A stretch of DNA of 23,289 nt from Lachnoclostridium sp. UBA3320 (GCA_002361175.1 DESG01000090.1:1-23289); one strand, 5' to 3'. Positions 15,140 to 23,231 are shown, numbered from the stretch's first letter. Made by a program: numbers and translations. Notes: a model not told the origin generated them from the letters alone.

Positions 15140-15229
15140 ACAGAATGTTGTGTATAGAGATGTTCCTCTGTTACGGCTGCATTGCACATAAGTATTAAGA
15201 ACGTCAAAATAAATAAGGAGGTCACACAG

Positions 15230-15577
15230 ATGAATGATATTATTAAAGAAATTGAAGACGCACAGTTAAAAAAGGAAGTTACTGATTTTGGTGTTGGCGA
15301 TACAGTAAAGGTATATGCCAAGGTTATTGAAGGCACAAGGGAGCGTATTCAGGTATTTGAGGGCACTGTGCTTAAGAGACAGAATGGTGGTGTAAGAGAG
15401 ACATTTACAGTAAGGAAGTTTTCTAATGGTGTAGGTGTTGAAAAGACATGGCCATTACATTCACCAATTATTGATAGGATTGAAGTAGTACGTAAAGGTA
15501 AAGTAAGACGTGCTAAATTGTTCTATCTGCGTAAAAGGGTTGGTAAGGCTGCAAAGGTTAAGGAAAAGAAACTATAA
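15230..15577 (+). CDS. rplS: Large ribosomal subunit protein L19
   Basis: A 115-residue 50S protein at the interface with the 30S subunit. The family pattern is complete: DFGVGDTVKVYAKVIEGTRE, RIQVFEGTVLKRQNGG, ETFTVRKFSNGVGVEKTWPL, HSPIIDRIEVVRKGKVRRAK and LFYLRKRVGKAAKVKEKKL. ATG 15230 follows AAGGAGG (15215-15221); an upstream extension in the same frame has no such site. trmD and rimM, the frequent upstream partners of rplS, are absent, and the gene has its own promoter. The next gene starts 3 nt after the stop codon, so the two are almost certainly transcribed together. Confidence 0.98.
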   Translation: MNDIIKEIEDAQLKKEVTDFGVGDTVKVYAKVIEGTRERIQVFEGTVLKRQNGGVRETFTVRKFSNGVGVEKTWPLHSPIIDRIEVVRKGKVRRAKLFYLRKRVGKAAKVKEKKL

Positions 15578-15580
15578 GAT

Positions 15581-16414
15581 ATGTGGTGTCCAGAGTGTAA
15601 GATAGAATATCAGGAAGGTATTACCATATGTGCTGAATGTGGTGCCAAGCTTGTCGAAGGAACAGAATCCGATTTTTTGATATCAGTTTTGTGTACGTTA
15701 GAAGATGGAGATGTAGCTGATAAGCTTATGGAATACTTAGAGTTTTCTGGTATTGAAAAAGCAGTAAAGAAAGAAGAAAATGGTACTTATGTAATAACTG
15801 TACCAAAAGAGCAATTTAATCAGGCAGAAAAATTTTTGCGTGGTTTTTTGCTTGCCATGAAAGAGAGCAGCGAGCAGAAACAGCAAGCTGTTTCTGTTTC
15901 TTCTGAGGATATGGAGTCTGATACAGATTACAATTATACAGATGAAGAGTCGGGCAAAACATATACTAAGAAAGCTGATGAATACAAAGATGCAAAGTTC
16001 TCAGGGATGACATTTATTATATTTGGAATTATCGGAATTGCATATATTACATTGTGTAAGTTTGGAATTATTCCTTTAAATTACAGCAATATTATTTTTA
16101 TATGCCTTTTGTGTATGTTTTCAGCATTTTTAATTGGCGGAGCTGTATCGATTGCTAAGTCTAAGAAGATAAAAAGCCAGATAGGGGAAGAGGAATCGCT
16201 TACTAGTGAGTTAAAACTTTGGATTGATAAGAATGTCACTGGTGAAATGGTTGAAAGCTGGAAAGATAAAAGTGTTTCTGATGAGGAGAATGAATTAATT
16301 GTACTGTCTAATTTGAGAAAAAAGCTTGTTAATTATTATTCACAGCTTGATATTTCCTATCTTGAAATGGTTGCTGATGAATACTTTAATGAAAATCTTT
16401 CTGGAAAGATATAA
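15581..16414 (+). CDS. Zinc-ribbon membrane protein with DUF2007-like domain
   Basis: A 277-residue protein of unknown function. It opens with a treble-clef-like zinc ribbon: Cys3, Cys6, Cys17, Cys20 (MWCPECKIEYQEGITICAEC). Residues about 30-95 (LISVLCTLEDGDVADKLMEY, FSGIEKAVKK, VPKEQFNQAEKFL) resemble DUF2007, a small alpha/beta fold thought to bind regulatory ligands or partners. A charged linker (about 100-140) is followed by two membrane helices (about 143-160 and 168-192) and a soluble C-terminal helical region of about 80 residues. The start is only 3 nt after rplS, with no good Shine-Dalgarno of its own, suggesting translational coupling to L19. Its transcription ends at the hairpin at 16422. 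Topology places the zinc ribbon and C-terminus on the same side, probably cytoplasmic. Confidence 0.8.
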   Translation: MWCPECKIEYQEGITICAECGAKLVEGTESDFLISVLCTLEDGDVADKLMEYLEFSGIEKAVKKEENGTYVITVPKEQFNQAEKFLRGFLLAMKESSEQKQQAVSVSSEDMESDTDYNYTDEESGKTYTKKADEYKDAKFSGMTFIIFGIIGIAYITLCKFGIIPLNYSNIIFICLLCMFSAFLIGGAVSIAKSKKIKSQIGEEESLTSELKLWIDKNVTGEMVESWKDKSVSDEENELIVLSNLRKKLVNYYSQLDISYLEMVADEYFNENLSGKI

Positions 16415-16421
16415 AATTTAG

Positions 16422-16451
16422 TGCGCACGGGTGCAATTACATCTGTGCGCA
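16422..16451. terminator. Hairpin between convergent genes
   Basis: TGCGCACGGGTG pairs with CATCTGTGCGCA (two G-U pairs), a 12-bp stem with a six-base loop. T runs on either side are modest, so termination strength is uncertain, but its position between convergent stop codons suits a shared terminator. Confidence 0.7.
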
Positions 16452-16458
16452 TAATATT

Positions 16459-17685
16459 TTAGAGTTCTATACCATTTTCTTGTAAAAGTTTCCTTGCGCT
16501 TTCTATTGAATCAGTGCCTGTCTTGTTTTTTATAGGTGCAAATTCTTTATTTCTTTCTACTTCAAATGGAAGGCACGTATCAAGTAAGTGTATCATATCT
16601 AATATAAGTGTTTCAAATTTATAGCCGTTTGGCTCTGAAGGATTTATAAATCTGCCTGTTTTATCCATATAAGGTATCTTCTTTTCTACTATGTGAAGTG
16701 GCAGTTCTTTGCCGCATATTTCCTCAAGTTCTCTTTCATGAAAAAGATAATTTAAAATTACGCCAAAGTTATATGCAGGCATACCATTTTCATCTTTGGT
16801 ATTGCGGAGCTGTTCTGTTTGGTCATAATATTCTACTATGGAGGGATGTCCATCTTCAAGGCATATCACACCAACTTTTTCATCAGGGTCTGATTTGCGC
16901 ACTACCTTTGCGCCTACAGCACAGTTTTTATTAATTACTGCTCCTATAAAACAAGGGTCTGCGATGCGTTGGAGTACATTGTCCACTGCAAAGACATTAA
17001 GCCATTCAATCCCTGACTTGTGTATAAAGTCTGTGATGTGGGCATTTTGCATTGATGAATACCAGCCGCCATTGCCATTTGGTGATGTTGCAATCTTGTC
17101 TTTATTTTCCATATAAACCTTGCCTCCATACGTTGAAGCAGGTGCCATATCCTGTTTAAAAAAGTGTATATAATCAGGATTGTATGTGAAGTATTTGTGT
17201 TCTTTAAAGAAAGCTATAGTAGTTTCGTGATTTTTATCACTTGTCATTATAAAAAGATGTATCCATGTTCCAGCTATATCTACAACATCAAGTAAATTTC
17301 TTATAATGCGCTGAAAAATATATACAGGCTTTGTAATTCCTATATCATACATACCCTTTGGATTGTCAGAGCCAAGACGTGTACCCATTCCACCAGCAAG
17401 AAGTACTGCGCCAACTTTGCCAGCACGTATTGCTTCAAGTCCTGTTTTTGTAAATTCTTCCTTTTTTGTATTAATTTCTTCAAGTGTCATTGCCTTAATT
17501 GGTGATATAATGCCACGTGGACTCTTTTTTATATCGCTAGTTATTTTTGATATTACAGAAAAATCAGTGCCAGCAATTTGTTCAAGAAGATTTTCTTTAT
17601 GCTCTTTATCCAGTTCATGGAAATATTCTAGTACATGCTCTTGTCCATACTGTGCAAGCTTATTCTGTGCTTCTTCAAAATTCAT
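16459..17685 (-). CDS. UDP-sugar pyrophosphorylase of the eukaryotic-like UDPGP (AGX/UAP1) family
   Basis: Forms a UDP-sugar from UTP and a sugar-1-phosphate, supplying peptidoglycan, teichoic or capsular precursors. The 408-residue protein has the nucleotide loop LLAGGMGTRLGSDNPKGMYD (GGMGTRLG at 98-105), SPNGNGGWYSSMQ for the base and sugar, NVFAVDNVLQRIADPCFIGA with a metal-binding Asp, and VGVICLEDGHPSIVEYYDQT. This is the AGX/UAP1 arrangement, not the GalU or GlmU type. The substrate (UDP-GlcNAc, UDP-GalNAc or UDP-glucose) cannot be fixed from sequence alone. I start it at 17685, because AAAGG lies a proper distance upstream; a second ATG at 17697 sits almost on that site. It diverges from asnB; no other nucleotide-sugar gene is near. 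Confidence 0.88.
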   Translation of the reverse strand: MNFEEAQNKLAQYGQEHVLEYFHELDKEHKENLLEQIAGTDFSVISKITSDIKKSPRGIISPIKAMTLEEINTKKEEFTKTGLEAIRAGKVGAVLLAGGMGTRLGSDNPKGMYDIGITKPVYIFQRIIRNLLDVVDIAGTWIHLFIMTSDKNHETTIAFFKEHKYFTYNPDYIHFFKQDMAPASTYGGKVYMENKDKIATSPNGNGGWYSSMQNAHITDFIHKSGIEWLNVFAVDNVLQRIADPCFIGAVINKNCAVGAKVVRKSDPDEKVGVICLEDGHPSIVEYYDQTEQLRNTKDENGMPAYNFGVILNYLFHERELEEICGKELPLHIVEKKIPYMDKTGRFINPSEPNGYKFETLILDMIHLLDTCLPFEVERNKEFAPIKNKTGTDSIESARKLLQENGIEL

Positions 17686-17721
17686 ATAAATAATCATACC
17701 TTTCTGTTATTTTTTTGTATT

Positions 17722-17750
17722 ATTATACATAAAAAAAAGTATTGATGCAA
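17722..17750 (-). promoter_or_regulatory. Promoter of the UDP-sugar pyrophosphorylase gene
   Basis: On the minus strand TTGCAT (17750-17745) and TATAAT (17727-17722) are 17 nt apart, and the spacer contains a run of eight T. Transcription would start about 30 nt before the start codon. Confidence 0.7.
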
Positions 17751-17778
17751 TGCCATTAACATTTATAGTTATATTTTT

Positions 17779-17807
17779 TTGATATAGCGCATAAAATAAT
17801 TTATATA
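17779..17807 (+). promoter_or_regulatory. Promoter of asnB
   Basis: TTGATA (17779-17784) and TATATA (17802-17807) with a 17-nt spacer. It is back to back with the promoter of the diverging pyrophosphorylase gene. The short leader contains a GTGTACAC palindrome but no T-box. Confidence 0.55.
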
Positions 17808-17861
17808 GTGTGTACACTGATACAGTATGTGTAGGATATGCAGCACAAGATTGGAGGAAAT

Positions 17862-19715
17862 ATGTGCGGAATAGCAGGATTTTTTAATTCTTCGTTGGAT
17901 TTTACAGAAAAAAGGGCATTATATGAAAAGGTACTTGAAGATATGAAGGACAGTCTTATCCACCGTGGTCCTGATAATGAGGGAACAAGGCTTTTTAATC
18001 ACTGTGGAATTGCTCATACAAGGCTTGCAATTATTGATATATTAGGTGGAATACAGCCTATGTGCAGAAAAATTGACAATTTTTCATATTATATAGTATA
18101 TAATGGAGAGATTTACAATACAGAGCGGCTCAGAAAAAAACTTAAAAATGCAGGGTGGAGTTTTGTATCTGGCTCAGATACAGAGGTTATCCTGCTTTCT
18201 TTTTTGCAGTATGGTCCTGAATTTGTAAATAAATTAGATGGAATTTTTGCATTTGCAATATACGATTCAAGACATGAAACAATGTATCTGTACAGAGATA
18301 GTTTTGGTATTAAACCACTGTTTTATACTGTAAAGGATGGTACTATAATATTTGCATCAGAACCTAAAAGTTTGTTTAAATATCCAGGTGTAGAGGCGAT
18401 TCTTGACAGAGAGGGCATTAATGAAGTATTTGGCATGGGACCTGCAAGAATACCTGGTTCAGGGATTTTTAAAGGGATATATGAGGTAAAGCCTGGATGT
18501 TATTTAAGCTGTAGTAAGTATGGCATTAAAAACAGTTGTTATTGGCATATTAAAAGTAAACCGCATGAAGACAGTTATGAAAAAACAGTTGAAAAGACTG
18601 GATATCTTGTGGAAGATGCCATTAAAAGACAGATGGTTTCAGATGTGCCAATATGTACATTTTTGTCAGGTGGTGTTGATTCGAGCCTTGTTTCTGCAAT
18701 TTGTGCCAGTGAACTCAAAAAGAGAGGAGAAAAACTTGTAACATATTCATTTGATTTTACAGGAAATGACAAATATTTTAAGGCAAATAGTTTTCAGCCT
18801 TCACAAGACCGTCCATATGTAGATGAGATGGTACAATTCCTTGACTCTAAACACTATTATCTTGAATGTGACTATGAGACACAGGCAGACCTTTTGTATG
18901 CATCTGTTGATGCACATGACCTGCCGTGTATGGCTGATGTGGATTCATCTCTTGTACATTTTTGCAGGGAAGTAAGTAAAAATCACAAGGTGGTTCTTAC
19001 AGGTGAGTGTGCTGATGAGGTATTTGGCGGCTATCCGTGGTTTCATAAAGAAAAGTTTTTAAAGAGCCAGACATTTCCATGGACGCCTGATTTATCACCA
19101 CGCAAGGAACTTATGCGTACTGAAGTACTTGATATATTAAAAATGGATGAGTTTGTTGACAGTGCGTATGCAGATGCAGTAAGTGAGGTAGCACTGCTGC
19201 CTAGAGAAGATGAAACCGAAAGCAGCAGACGTCAAATTGGATATCTTAATATAAGATTTTTTATGCAGACACTTCTTAATAGAATGGACAGAACAAGTAT
19301 GAATTCTGGACTTGAAGCGAGAGTGCCATTTGCAGATAGAAAACTTGTTGAATATGTTTTTAATATTCCGTGGAATATGAAAGCCTATGATGGAGTTGTA
19401 AAAAATATACTGCGCCAGTCTGCTCGTGGCAAACTTCCAGATGGAATACTTTTTAGGAAAAAAAGCCCTTATCCAAAAAGCTACAACCCTTATTATGAAA
19501 GACTTCTTGTAAAGCGTCTGGAAAATGATATAAGGGAAGATAACTGTCCGATTTTAGATATAATAGACCAAGGAAAGCTTAAACGATTTATGAAGAGTGT
19601 AAAAGATTATGGAGCACCTTGGTATGGTCAGCTTATGGCAGGACCTCAGATGCTCGCATATCTTATACAAATAAATTACTGGATGAAAAAATTCAATATA
19701 AAAATCCAGATGTAG
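17862..19715 (+). CDS. asnB: Asparagine synthetase B (glutamine-hydrolysing)
   Basis: Makes asparagine from aspartate, ATP and glutamine-derived ammonia. The 617-residue product has an N-terminal class II glutaminase domain starting MCGIAGFF. Cys2 is the nucleophile exposed after removal of Met, which fixes the start at 17862 (GGAGG at 17853-17857), not at the upstream in-frame ATG. Then come HRGPDNEGT, AHTRLAIID, YNGEIYNTERLR and SGSDTEVIL. The synthetase domain has the pyrophosphatase loop SGGVDSS (269-275), TGECADEVFGGYPWF, LLNRMDRTSMNSGLEARVPF and FRKKSPYPKSY. It is the long Firmicute type (about 610-620 residues), not the 550-residue E. coli type. It uses glutamine, so it sits metabolically downstream of glnN in the same window. 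Single-gene unit ending at the hairpin at 19736. Confidence 0.95.
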   Translation: MCGIAGFFNSSLDFTEKRALYEKVLEDMKDSLIHRGPDNEGTRLFNHCGIAHTRLAIIDILGGIQPMCRKIDNFSYYIVYNGEIYNTERLRKKLKNAGWSFVSGSDTEVILLSFLQYGPEFVNKLDGIFAFAIYDSRHETMYLYRDSFGIKPLFYTVKDGTIIFASEPKSLFKYPGVEAILDREGINEVFGMGPARIPGSGIFKGIYEVKPGCYLSCSKYGIKNSCYWHIKSKPHEDSYEKTVEKTGYLVEDAIKRQMVSDVPICTFLSGGVDSSLVSAICASELKKRGEKLVTYSFDFTGNDKYFKANSFQPSQDRPYVDEMVQFLDSKHYYLECDYETQADLLYASVDAHDLPCMADVDSSLVHFCREVSKNHKVVLTGECADEVFGGYPWFHKEKFLKSQTFPWTPDLSPRKELMRTEVLDILKMDEFVDSAYADAVSEVALLPREDETESSRRQIGYLNIRFFMQTLLNRMDRTSMNSGLEARVPFADRKLVEYVFNIPWNMKAYDGVVKNILRQSARGKLPDGILFRKKSPYPKSYNPYYERLLVKRLENDIREDNCPILDIIDQGKLKRFMKSVKDYGAPWYGQLMAGPQMLAYLIQINYWMKKFNIKIQM

Positions 19716-19735
19716 AACACATCTGTGCATATTTA

Positions 19736-19760
19736 AGGCTGGTGGTTTTAATGCCAGCCT
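19736..19760. terminator. Terminator between asnB and dpaB
   Basis: AGGCTGG (19736-19742) pairs with CCAGCCT (19754-19760). On the plus strand it is followed by GTTT only, so it is a weak T-tract terminator; it sits between the two convergent genes and ends three bases from the dpaB stop codon. Confidence 0.65.
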
Positions 19761-19762
19761 GT

Positions 19763-20353
19763 TTAAAATGGTGACCTTAAAACAGGCTGTAACTGTTTCC
19801 CATCAAGTGCCATCTCTATTGTTTCAGGTATAAGAGAAACATGTGCTATAAGGGAATTGTGCTTTTTGATATAATCATCCTGTCCAAATGGAACAAAATA
19901 AATATTTTTTATATTAAAAAGCATTCCTATATTGCGGAAGTTAATTCCCATAGCATCATTAGTAGCAATAGAAATAACAAGTGGACGTTCATTTCTAAGA
20001 TGTGCCTTTGCTGCCATTAAAACGGCTGAATCTGTTATACCATTTGTAAGTTTGGCAAGTGTATTGCCTGTACAAGGTGCTATAACAAGCACGTCAAATA
20101 GTTTCTTAGGTCCTATAGGTTCTGCTTCTGGTATTGTGTATATTCCTTTGTTGCCAGTGATATTTTCTATATCAGAAATAAAATCAGACGCCTTGCCAAA
20201 ACGGCTGTCTAATGAGCAAACATTTTTAGAAAAAACAGGATATATATTGTAATTGTCCTTCATATTGGCAATTACTTCTTTAATCTTTGCATGTGTACAA
20301 AATGAACCTGTTATACCGAAACCAATATCAAGTTTATGTTTTTCTTTATTCAT
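19763..20353 (-). CDS. dpaB: Dipicolinate synthase subunit B (flavoprotein)
   Basis: Together with DpaA it oxidises dihydrodipicolinate to dipicolinic acid, the spore-core chelator, in the mother cell. The 196 residues match B. subtilis SpoVFB (about 200). It is a flavoprotein of the HFCD/Pad1-like fold: IGFGITGSFCTHAKIKEVIA opens with the nucleotide loop, followed by APCTGNTLAKLTNGITDSAV and MAAKAHLRNERPLVISIATN. ATG 20353 has GGAG just upstream; the longer frame to 20383 runs within dpaA. The start overlaps the dpaA stop by 8 nt, so translation is probably coupled. The sequence ends normally, 12 residues after a conserved EMALDGKQL block. Presence of the pair points to a spore-former or recent descendant of one. 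Confidence 0.93.
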   Translation of the reverse strand: MNKEKHKLDIGFGITGSFCTHAKIKEVIANMKDNYNIYPVFSKNVCSLDSRFGKASDFISDIENITGNKGIYTIPEAEPIGPKKLFDVLVIAPCTGNTLAKLTNGITDSAVLMAAKAHLRNERPLVISIATNDAMGINFRNIGMLFNIKNIYFVPFGQDDYIKKHNSLIAHVSLIPETIEMALDGKQLQPVLRSPF

Positions 20354-21155
20354 ATGGTCTCCAATCCTGCGCAGGATGCGCAATATATTTTATAATTTCA
20401 TCAAATATAATTTTTGCTGAAGTCTTAGGCGAGTATATTGCAGGAAGCCCAAGACAGTGTTTTGCTGTTATGCCTTTTCTTTGGCAGTATTCAAAGTCCG
20501 TTCCACCAGGCTTTGAAGCAATATCTATAATTATACAGCCACTCTTCATTGTATCTATAAGTTCTGGAGTTATAACCAGAGCAGGAGCAGTATTAAATAT
20601 AAAATCATATTCACCAAAATTACTTGATGCTTTATTGTATCCATTTGCGGCTGCTTTTGCAATGTCGGGAGGCTCTATGGATAACACATTGACATGCGCT
20701 TTTAAACCATTTAATTTATCTGCAAGCACAGTACCACATCTGCCATAACCTATTACAAGGCATCTGCTGCCATGCATATTTATGCTGCTTGTTTTAATTG
20801 CTTCACATATAGCTCCCTCAGCAGTTGCAACAGCATTTTTAATAGCAATCTCTGGTATTTTCATATAGTCTAAAAACCTTGCTTTTTCAGAATTACAGAT
20901 ATCTATAAGGTAAGTTGGCAGCATACCGCCTATAATATATGTTCTGGAATGTATAAACGGTATTATTCCATTTAAAATCTCTTTATGAGCGGCAACTGGA
21001 AGCATAAGTATTTCCTCTTGCAAGATATGCCTGTCATAAATATCTGACCCACCAGGCACATCTATTACTGTAAAACCATATTCTTTAAGCATATTGCCAA
21101 GATATTTTTGCCTTTTGTCATTGCCATATAGATATATAACTGATAATTGGTGCAT
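20346..21155 (-). CDS. dpaA: Dipicolinate synthase subunit A
   Basis: The NAD(P)-binding subunit of dipicolinate synthase. The 269-residue protein is a little shorter than B. subtilis SpoVFA (about 297). The N-terminal domain (LSVIYLYGNDKRQKYLGNML, VIDVPGGSDIYDRHIL) corresponds to the DpaA N-terminal domain. Residues about 145-175 form a Rossmann fold, CLVIGYGRCGTVLADKLNGL, and the central part has EGAICEAIKTSSINMHGSR. SGCIIIDIASKPGGTDFEYC closes the catalytic domain. ATG 21155 has GGGAGG 8 nt upstream. It is the first gene of the dpaA-dpaB operon and is preceded by a sequence fitting the sigma-K consensus, in agreement with late mother-cell expression in bacilli. It diverges from the diguanylate cyclase gene. 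Confidence 0.93.
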   Translation of the reverse strand: MHQLSVIYLYGNDKRQKYLGNMLKEYGFTVIDVPGGSDIYDRHILQEEILMLPVAAHKEILNGIIPFIHSRTYIIGGMLPTYLIDICNSEKARFLDYMKIPEIAIKNAVATAEGAICEAIKTSSINMHGSRCLVIGYGRCGTVLADKLNGLKAHVNVLSIEPPDIAKAAANGYNKASSNFGEYDFIFNTAPALVITPELIDTMKSGCIIIDIASKPGGTDFEYCQRKGITAKHCLGLPAIYSPKTSAKIIFDEIIKYIAHPAQDWRPYE

Positions 21156-21204
21156 ATCTTTGCCTCCCTAGTGGATTAAATTTATAAAATATTTTTCTAT
21201 ATAT

Positions 21205-21231
21205 TAAGTTATGCCAAAAAAAGAAAAAGGT
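21205..21231 (-). promoter_or_regulatory. Candidate sigma-K promoter of dpaA-dpaB
   Basis: On the minus strand CATAACTTA (21213-21205) matches the sigma-K -10 pattern CATAnnnTA, and AC (21231-21230) lies 16 nt upstream, as the -35 element requires. The start codon is about 50 nt downstream. The -35 element of sigma-K is very short, so chance agreement is possible. Confidence 0.5.
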
Positions 21232-21238
21232 GATTTGT

Positions 21239-21267
21239 TTGCAATATGCTATTTTCTCTGGTATAAT
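21239..21267 (+). promoter_or_regulatory. Promoter of the diguanylate cyclase gene
   Basis: TTGCAA (21239-21244) and TATAAT (21262-21267) with a 17-nt spacer. It lies immediately beside the candidate sigma-K promoter reading the other way. Confidence 0.75.
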
Positions 21268-21310
21268 TAGTAACAAATATTTATATAAAGATTGGCATAG
21301 GGTATGGGTT

Positions 21311-22399
21311 ATGAAGAAATTATGGGAATATATATCAGGAGAAGCAAGAATTACACTTACTATAAAACAAGTGGTTACATATCTTATATCAGTTATGGCA
21401 TGCATACATATAATACTTTTTTTATTATTCTTTTATTTTCATGTGTATATGATGGTGGCAGTTAATGCAATAAGCATACTGTTATATATTATCTGTCTTG
21501 TATGGCTTCACTTTGGGAAAAGCCATTATGTAGTATTTAATTTGTGTTATGCTGAAGTTGTAGTACATGCAATGCTCGCTACATTTGCAGTAGGAAGTTC
21601 CTGCGGTTTTTTGCTTTATATGGTATGTATGATACCTATAGCTTATTATGCAGTATATTCGTTTAGTGACTCTAATCGCTCTGTAAGTCCTTTTGTTTAT
21701 ATATTTACAACAGTAGTTGTATTCGTAATTTCAAAATATGCATCATGGGCATTTGACCCTATATATGATATAGGTAACAGCTTTATACAGACTATTATAT
21801 ACATAGGAAATTATCTGCTTGTGGTTGTCACGATTGTTGTATTTATGAGTACATTTCTTATACAGATAAGGACGCTTGAAGAAATAATGATGAAAAAAAA
21901 TCAAAAACTTGAGGTAATGTCTACTCAAGACGCACTTACAGGGCTTGCTAACAGAAGGAGTATAAATGAAAGCTATAAAAATATAATAAGAAAAAACCAA
22001 AGCTATGCTGTAATCCTCGGGGATATTGACGACTTTAAACACATCAATGATACATATGGACATGGCTGTGGAGACATTGTTTTAAAAGCTATAGCAGATG
22101 TATTTAAATCATCTGTACGAAATAGTGACACCGTATGCAGATGGGGTGGCGAAGAAATACTTGTGATGCTTCCAGAATGCAATAAAAATGTTGCTGCCAA
22201 TATAGCAGAAATTATAGCAGAAGATGTACGAAACTTAGTAATTAAAAGTTCAGAAGGAGATAGGATTTTGATTACTATGACTTTTGGAGCAGCAGATTCA
22301 GATGAAGGCAAAGATATGAAAGATGTCATAAAAGAAGCTGATGACAGGCTTTATTACGGTAAAAGACATGGTAAAAACTGTGTTGTAAAAGAGTTTTAA
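21311..22399 (+). CDS. Membrane diguanylate cyclase (GGDEF domain)
   Basis: Makes cyclic di-GMP from two GTP. The 362-residue protein has an N-terminal region of about six membrane helices (residues about 18-195), a short coiled coil (RTLEEIMMKKNQKLEVM) and a C-terminal GGDEF domain. The latter shows DALTGLANRRS, LGDIDDFKHINDTYGHGCGD and the active-site loop GGEEI (279-283). GGEEI replaces GGDEF/GGEEF at the last position, a substitution expected to be tolerated. An RNSD sequence five residues before it fits the RxxD inhibitory site. TFGAADSDEG and ADDRLYYGKRHGKNCV finish the domain. I start at ATG 21311, about 37 nt after the expected transcription start; the frame is open to 21230 but that would precede the start of transcription. 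The input sensed by the membrane part is unknown. Confidence 0.88.
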   Translation: MKKLWEYISGEARITLTIKQVVTYLISVMACIHIILFLLFFYFHVYMMVAVNAISILLYIICLVWLHFGKSHYVVFNLCYAEVVVHAMLATFAVGSSCGFLLYMVCMIPIAYYAVYSFSDSNRSVSPFVYIFTTVVVFVISKYASWAFDPIYDIGNSFIQTIIYIGNYLLVVVTIVVFMSTFLIQIRTLEEIMMKKNQKLEVMSTQDALTGLANRRSINESYKNIIRKNQSYAVILGDIDDFKHINDTYGHGCGDIVLKAIADVFKSSVRNSDTVCRWGGEEILVMLPECNKNVAANIAEIIAEDVRNLVIKSSEGDRILITMTFGAADSDEGKDMKDVIKEADDRLYYGKRHGKNCVVKEF

Positions 22400-22412
22400 A
22401 ATTGTTTTTGCC

Positions 22413-22441
22413 TTGACAAAAATGTGTTAATTGGTTATTCT
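22413..22441 (+). promoter_or_regulatory. Promoter of the LytTR regulator gene
   Basis: TTGACA (22413-22418) and TATTCT (22436-22441) with a 17-nt spacer, 41 nt before the start codon. The gene is therefore probably independent of the preceding cyclase gene. Confidence 0.6.
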
Positions 22442-22482
22442 ATTTTAAAGTGTAATTAATAGCTAGAAAGGACTTGATATTC

Positions 22483-23208
22483 ATGATTAAAGCTGCAATA
22501 TGTGAAGATAGTGAACTTGACAGGGACATGCTTAAGAAAATTATAAGTTTTCTTCTGGCTAATATGGGATTAGTATATGACATAGTGTTGTATAATAGTG
22601 GTCGAGAACTTGTCTTAGGTTACAAAAATCATCCATTTGATATTATTTTTCTTGATATTTTGATGGAAGATATAGATGGTATTGAAACAGGTAAACTTAT
22701 AAGAGAGATGGATGACAATGTAGAGATAGTGTACTGTACATCTAGTAAAGAATTCGCCATTGCTGCATATGATGTACATGCAATGGGATATCTTCTCAAA
22801 CCATATGAAACATTGCGAATACAAGCAGTGTTTGACTATTATCTTCGAAAGCATCCACAAAACAATTACAATTTTATTGAAGTAAAATCTAAACGCAAAG
22901 CACTTACTATCCCTTATAAAGATATAATACATATGGAATCTGACAATAAAGTTGTCTATATATATACTATTACACATGATCCAGTAAAAGTATATAGTAA
23001 ACTTGATTCATTTGAAAATGAACTTTCTGATAACAGATTTTTGCGCTGTCACCAGAGTTATCTTGTAAATATGCAGTATGTAACAGGTATTGTGGATTCA
23101 GATTTTATTATGGCAAATAAACAGATGATACCTATAAGAAAAAGTGGCAGAAAGCTTATTATAAAAAAGTATCAAGATTATTTAAAGACATCGATGGTAG
23201 ATAGTTAA
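22483..23208 (+). CDS. LytTR-family response regulator
   Basis: A 241-residue two-component response regulator of the AgrA/LytR type. The receiver domain has the acidic pair Glu-Asp in AAICEDSELDRDML, the phosphorylation site Asp58 in DIIFLDILMEDIDGIETGKL, the Thr in VYCTSSKEFAIAAYDV and the Lys in GYLLKPYE. The C-terminal LytTR DNA-binding domain begins at about residue 133 (FIEVKSKRKALTIPYKDIIH) and ends with FLRCHQSYLVNMQYVTGI. ATG 22483 is preferred over TTG 22474, because AAAGGA (22465-22470) lies 12 nt upstream. Cognate kinases are often encoded next door, but none is visible before the window ends, and a terminator follows, so it may be an orphan. Regulators of this type control peptide signalling, bacteriocins or cell-wall functions. 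Confidence 0.93.
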   Translation: MIKAAICEDSELDRDMLKKIISFLLANMGLVYDIVLYNSGRELVLGYKNHPFDIIFLDILMEDIDGIETGKLIREMDDNVEIVYCTSSKEFAIAAYDVHAMGYLLKPYETLRIQAVFDYYLRKHPQNNYNFIEVKSKRKALTIPYKDIIHMESDNKVVYIYTITHDPVKVYSKLDSFENELSDNRFLRCHQSYLVNMQYVTGIVDSDFIMANKQMIPIRKSGRKLIIKKYQDYLKTSMVDS

Positions 23209-23231
23209 TATAGTAAAGTTTTTAAGCGATT

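Noticed and set aside
17808..17861. T-box leader for asnB
   Set aside because: The leader is only about 50 nt and has no T-box sequence or antiterminator; it is too short for this element.
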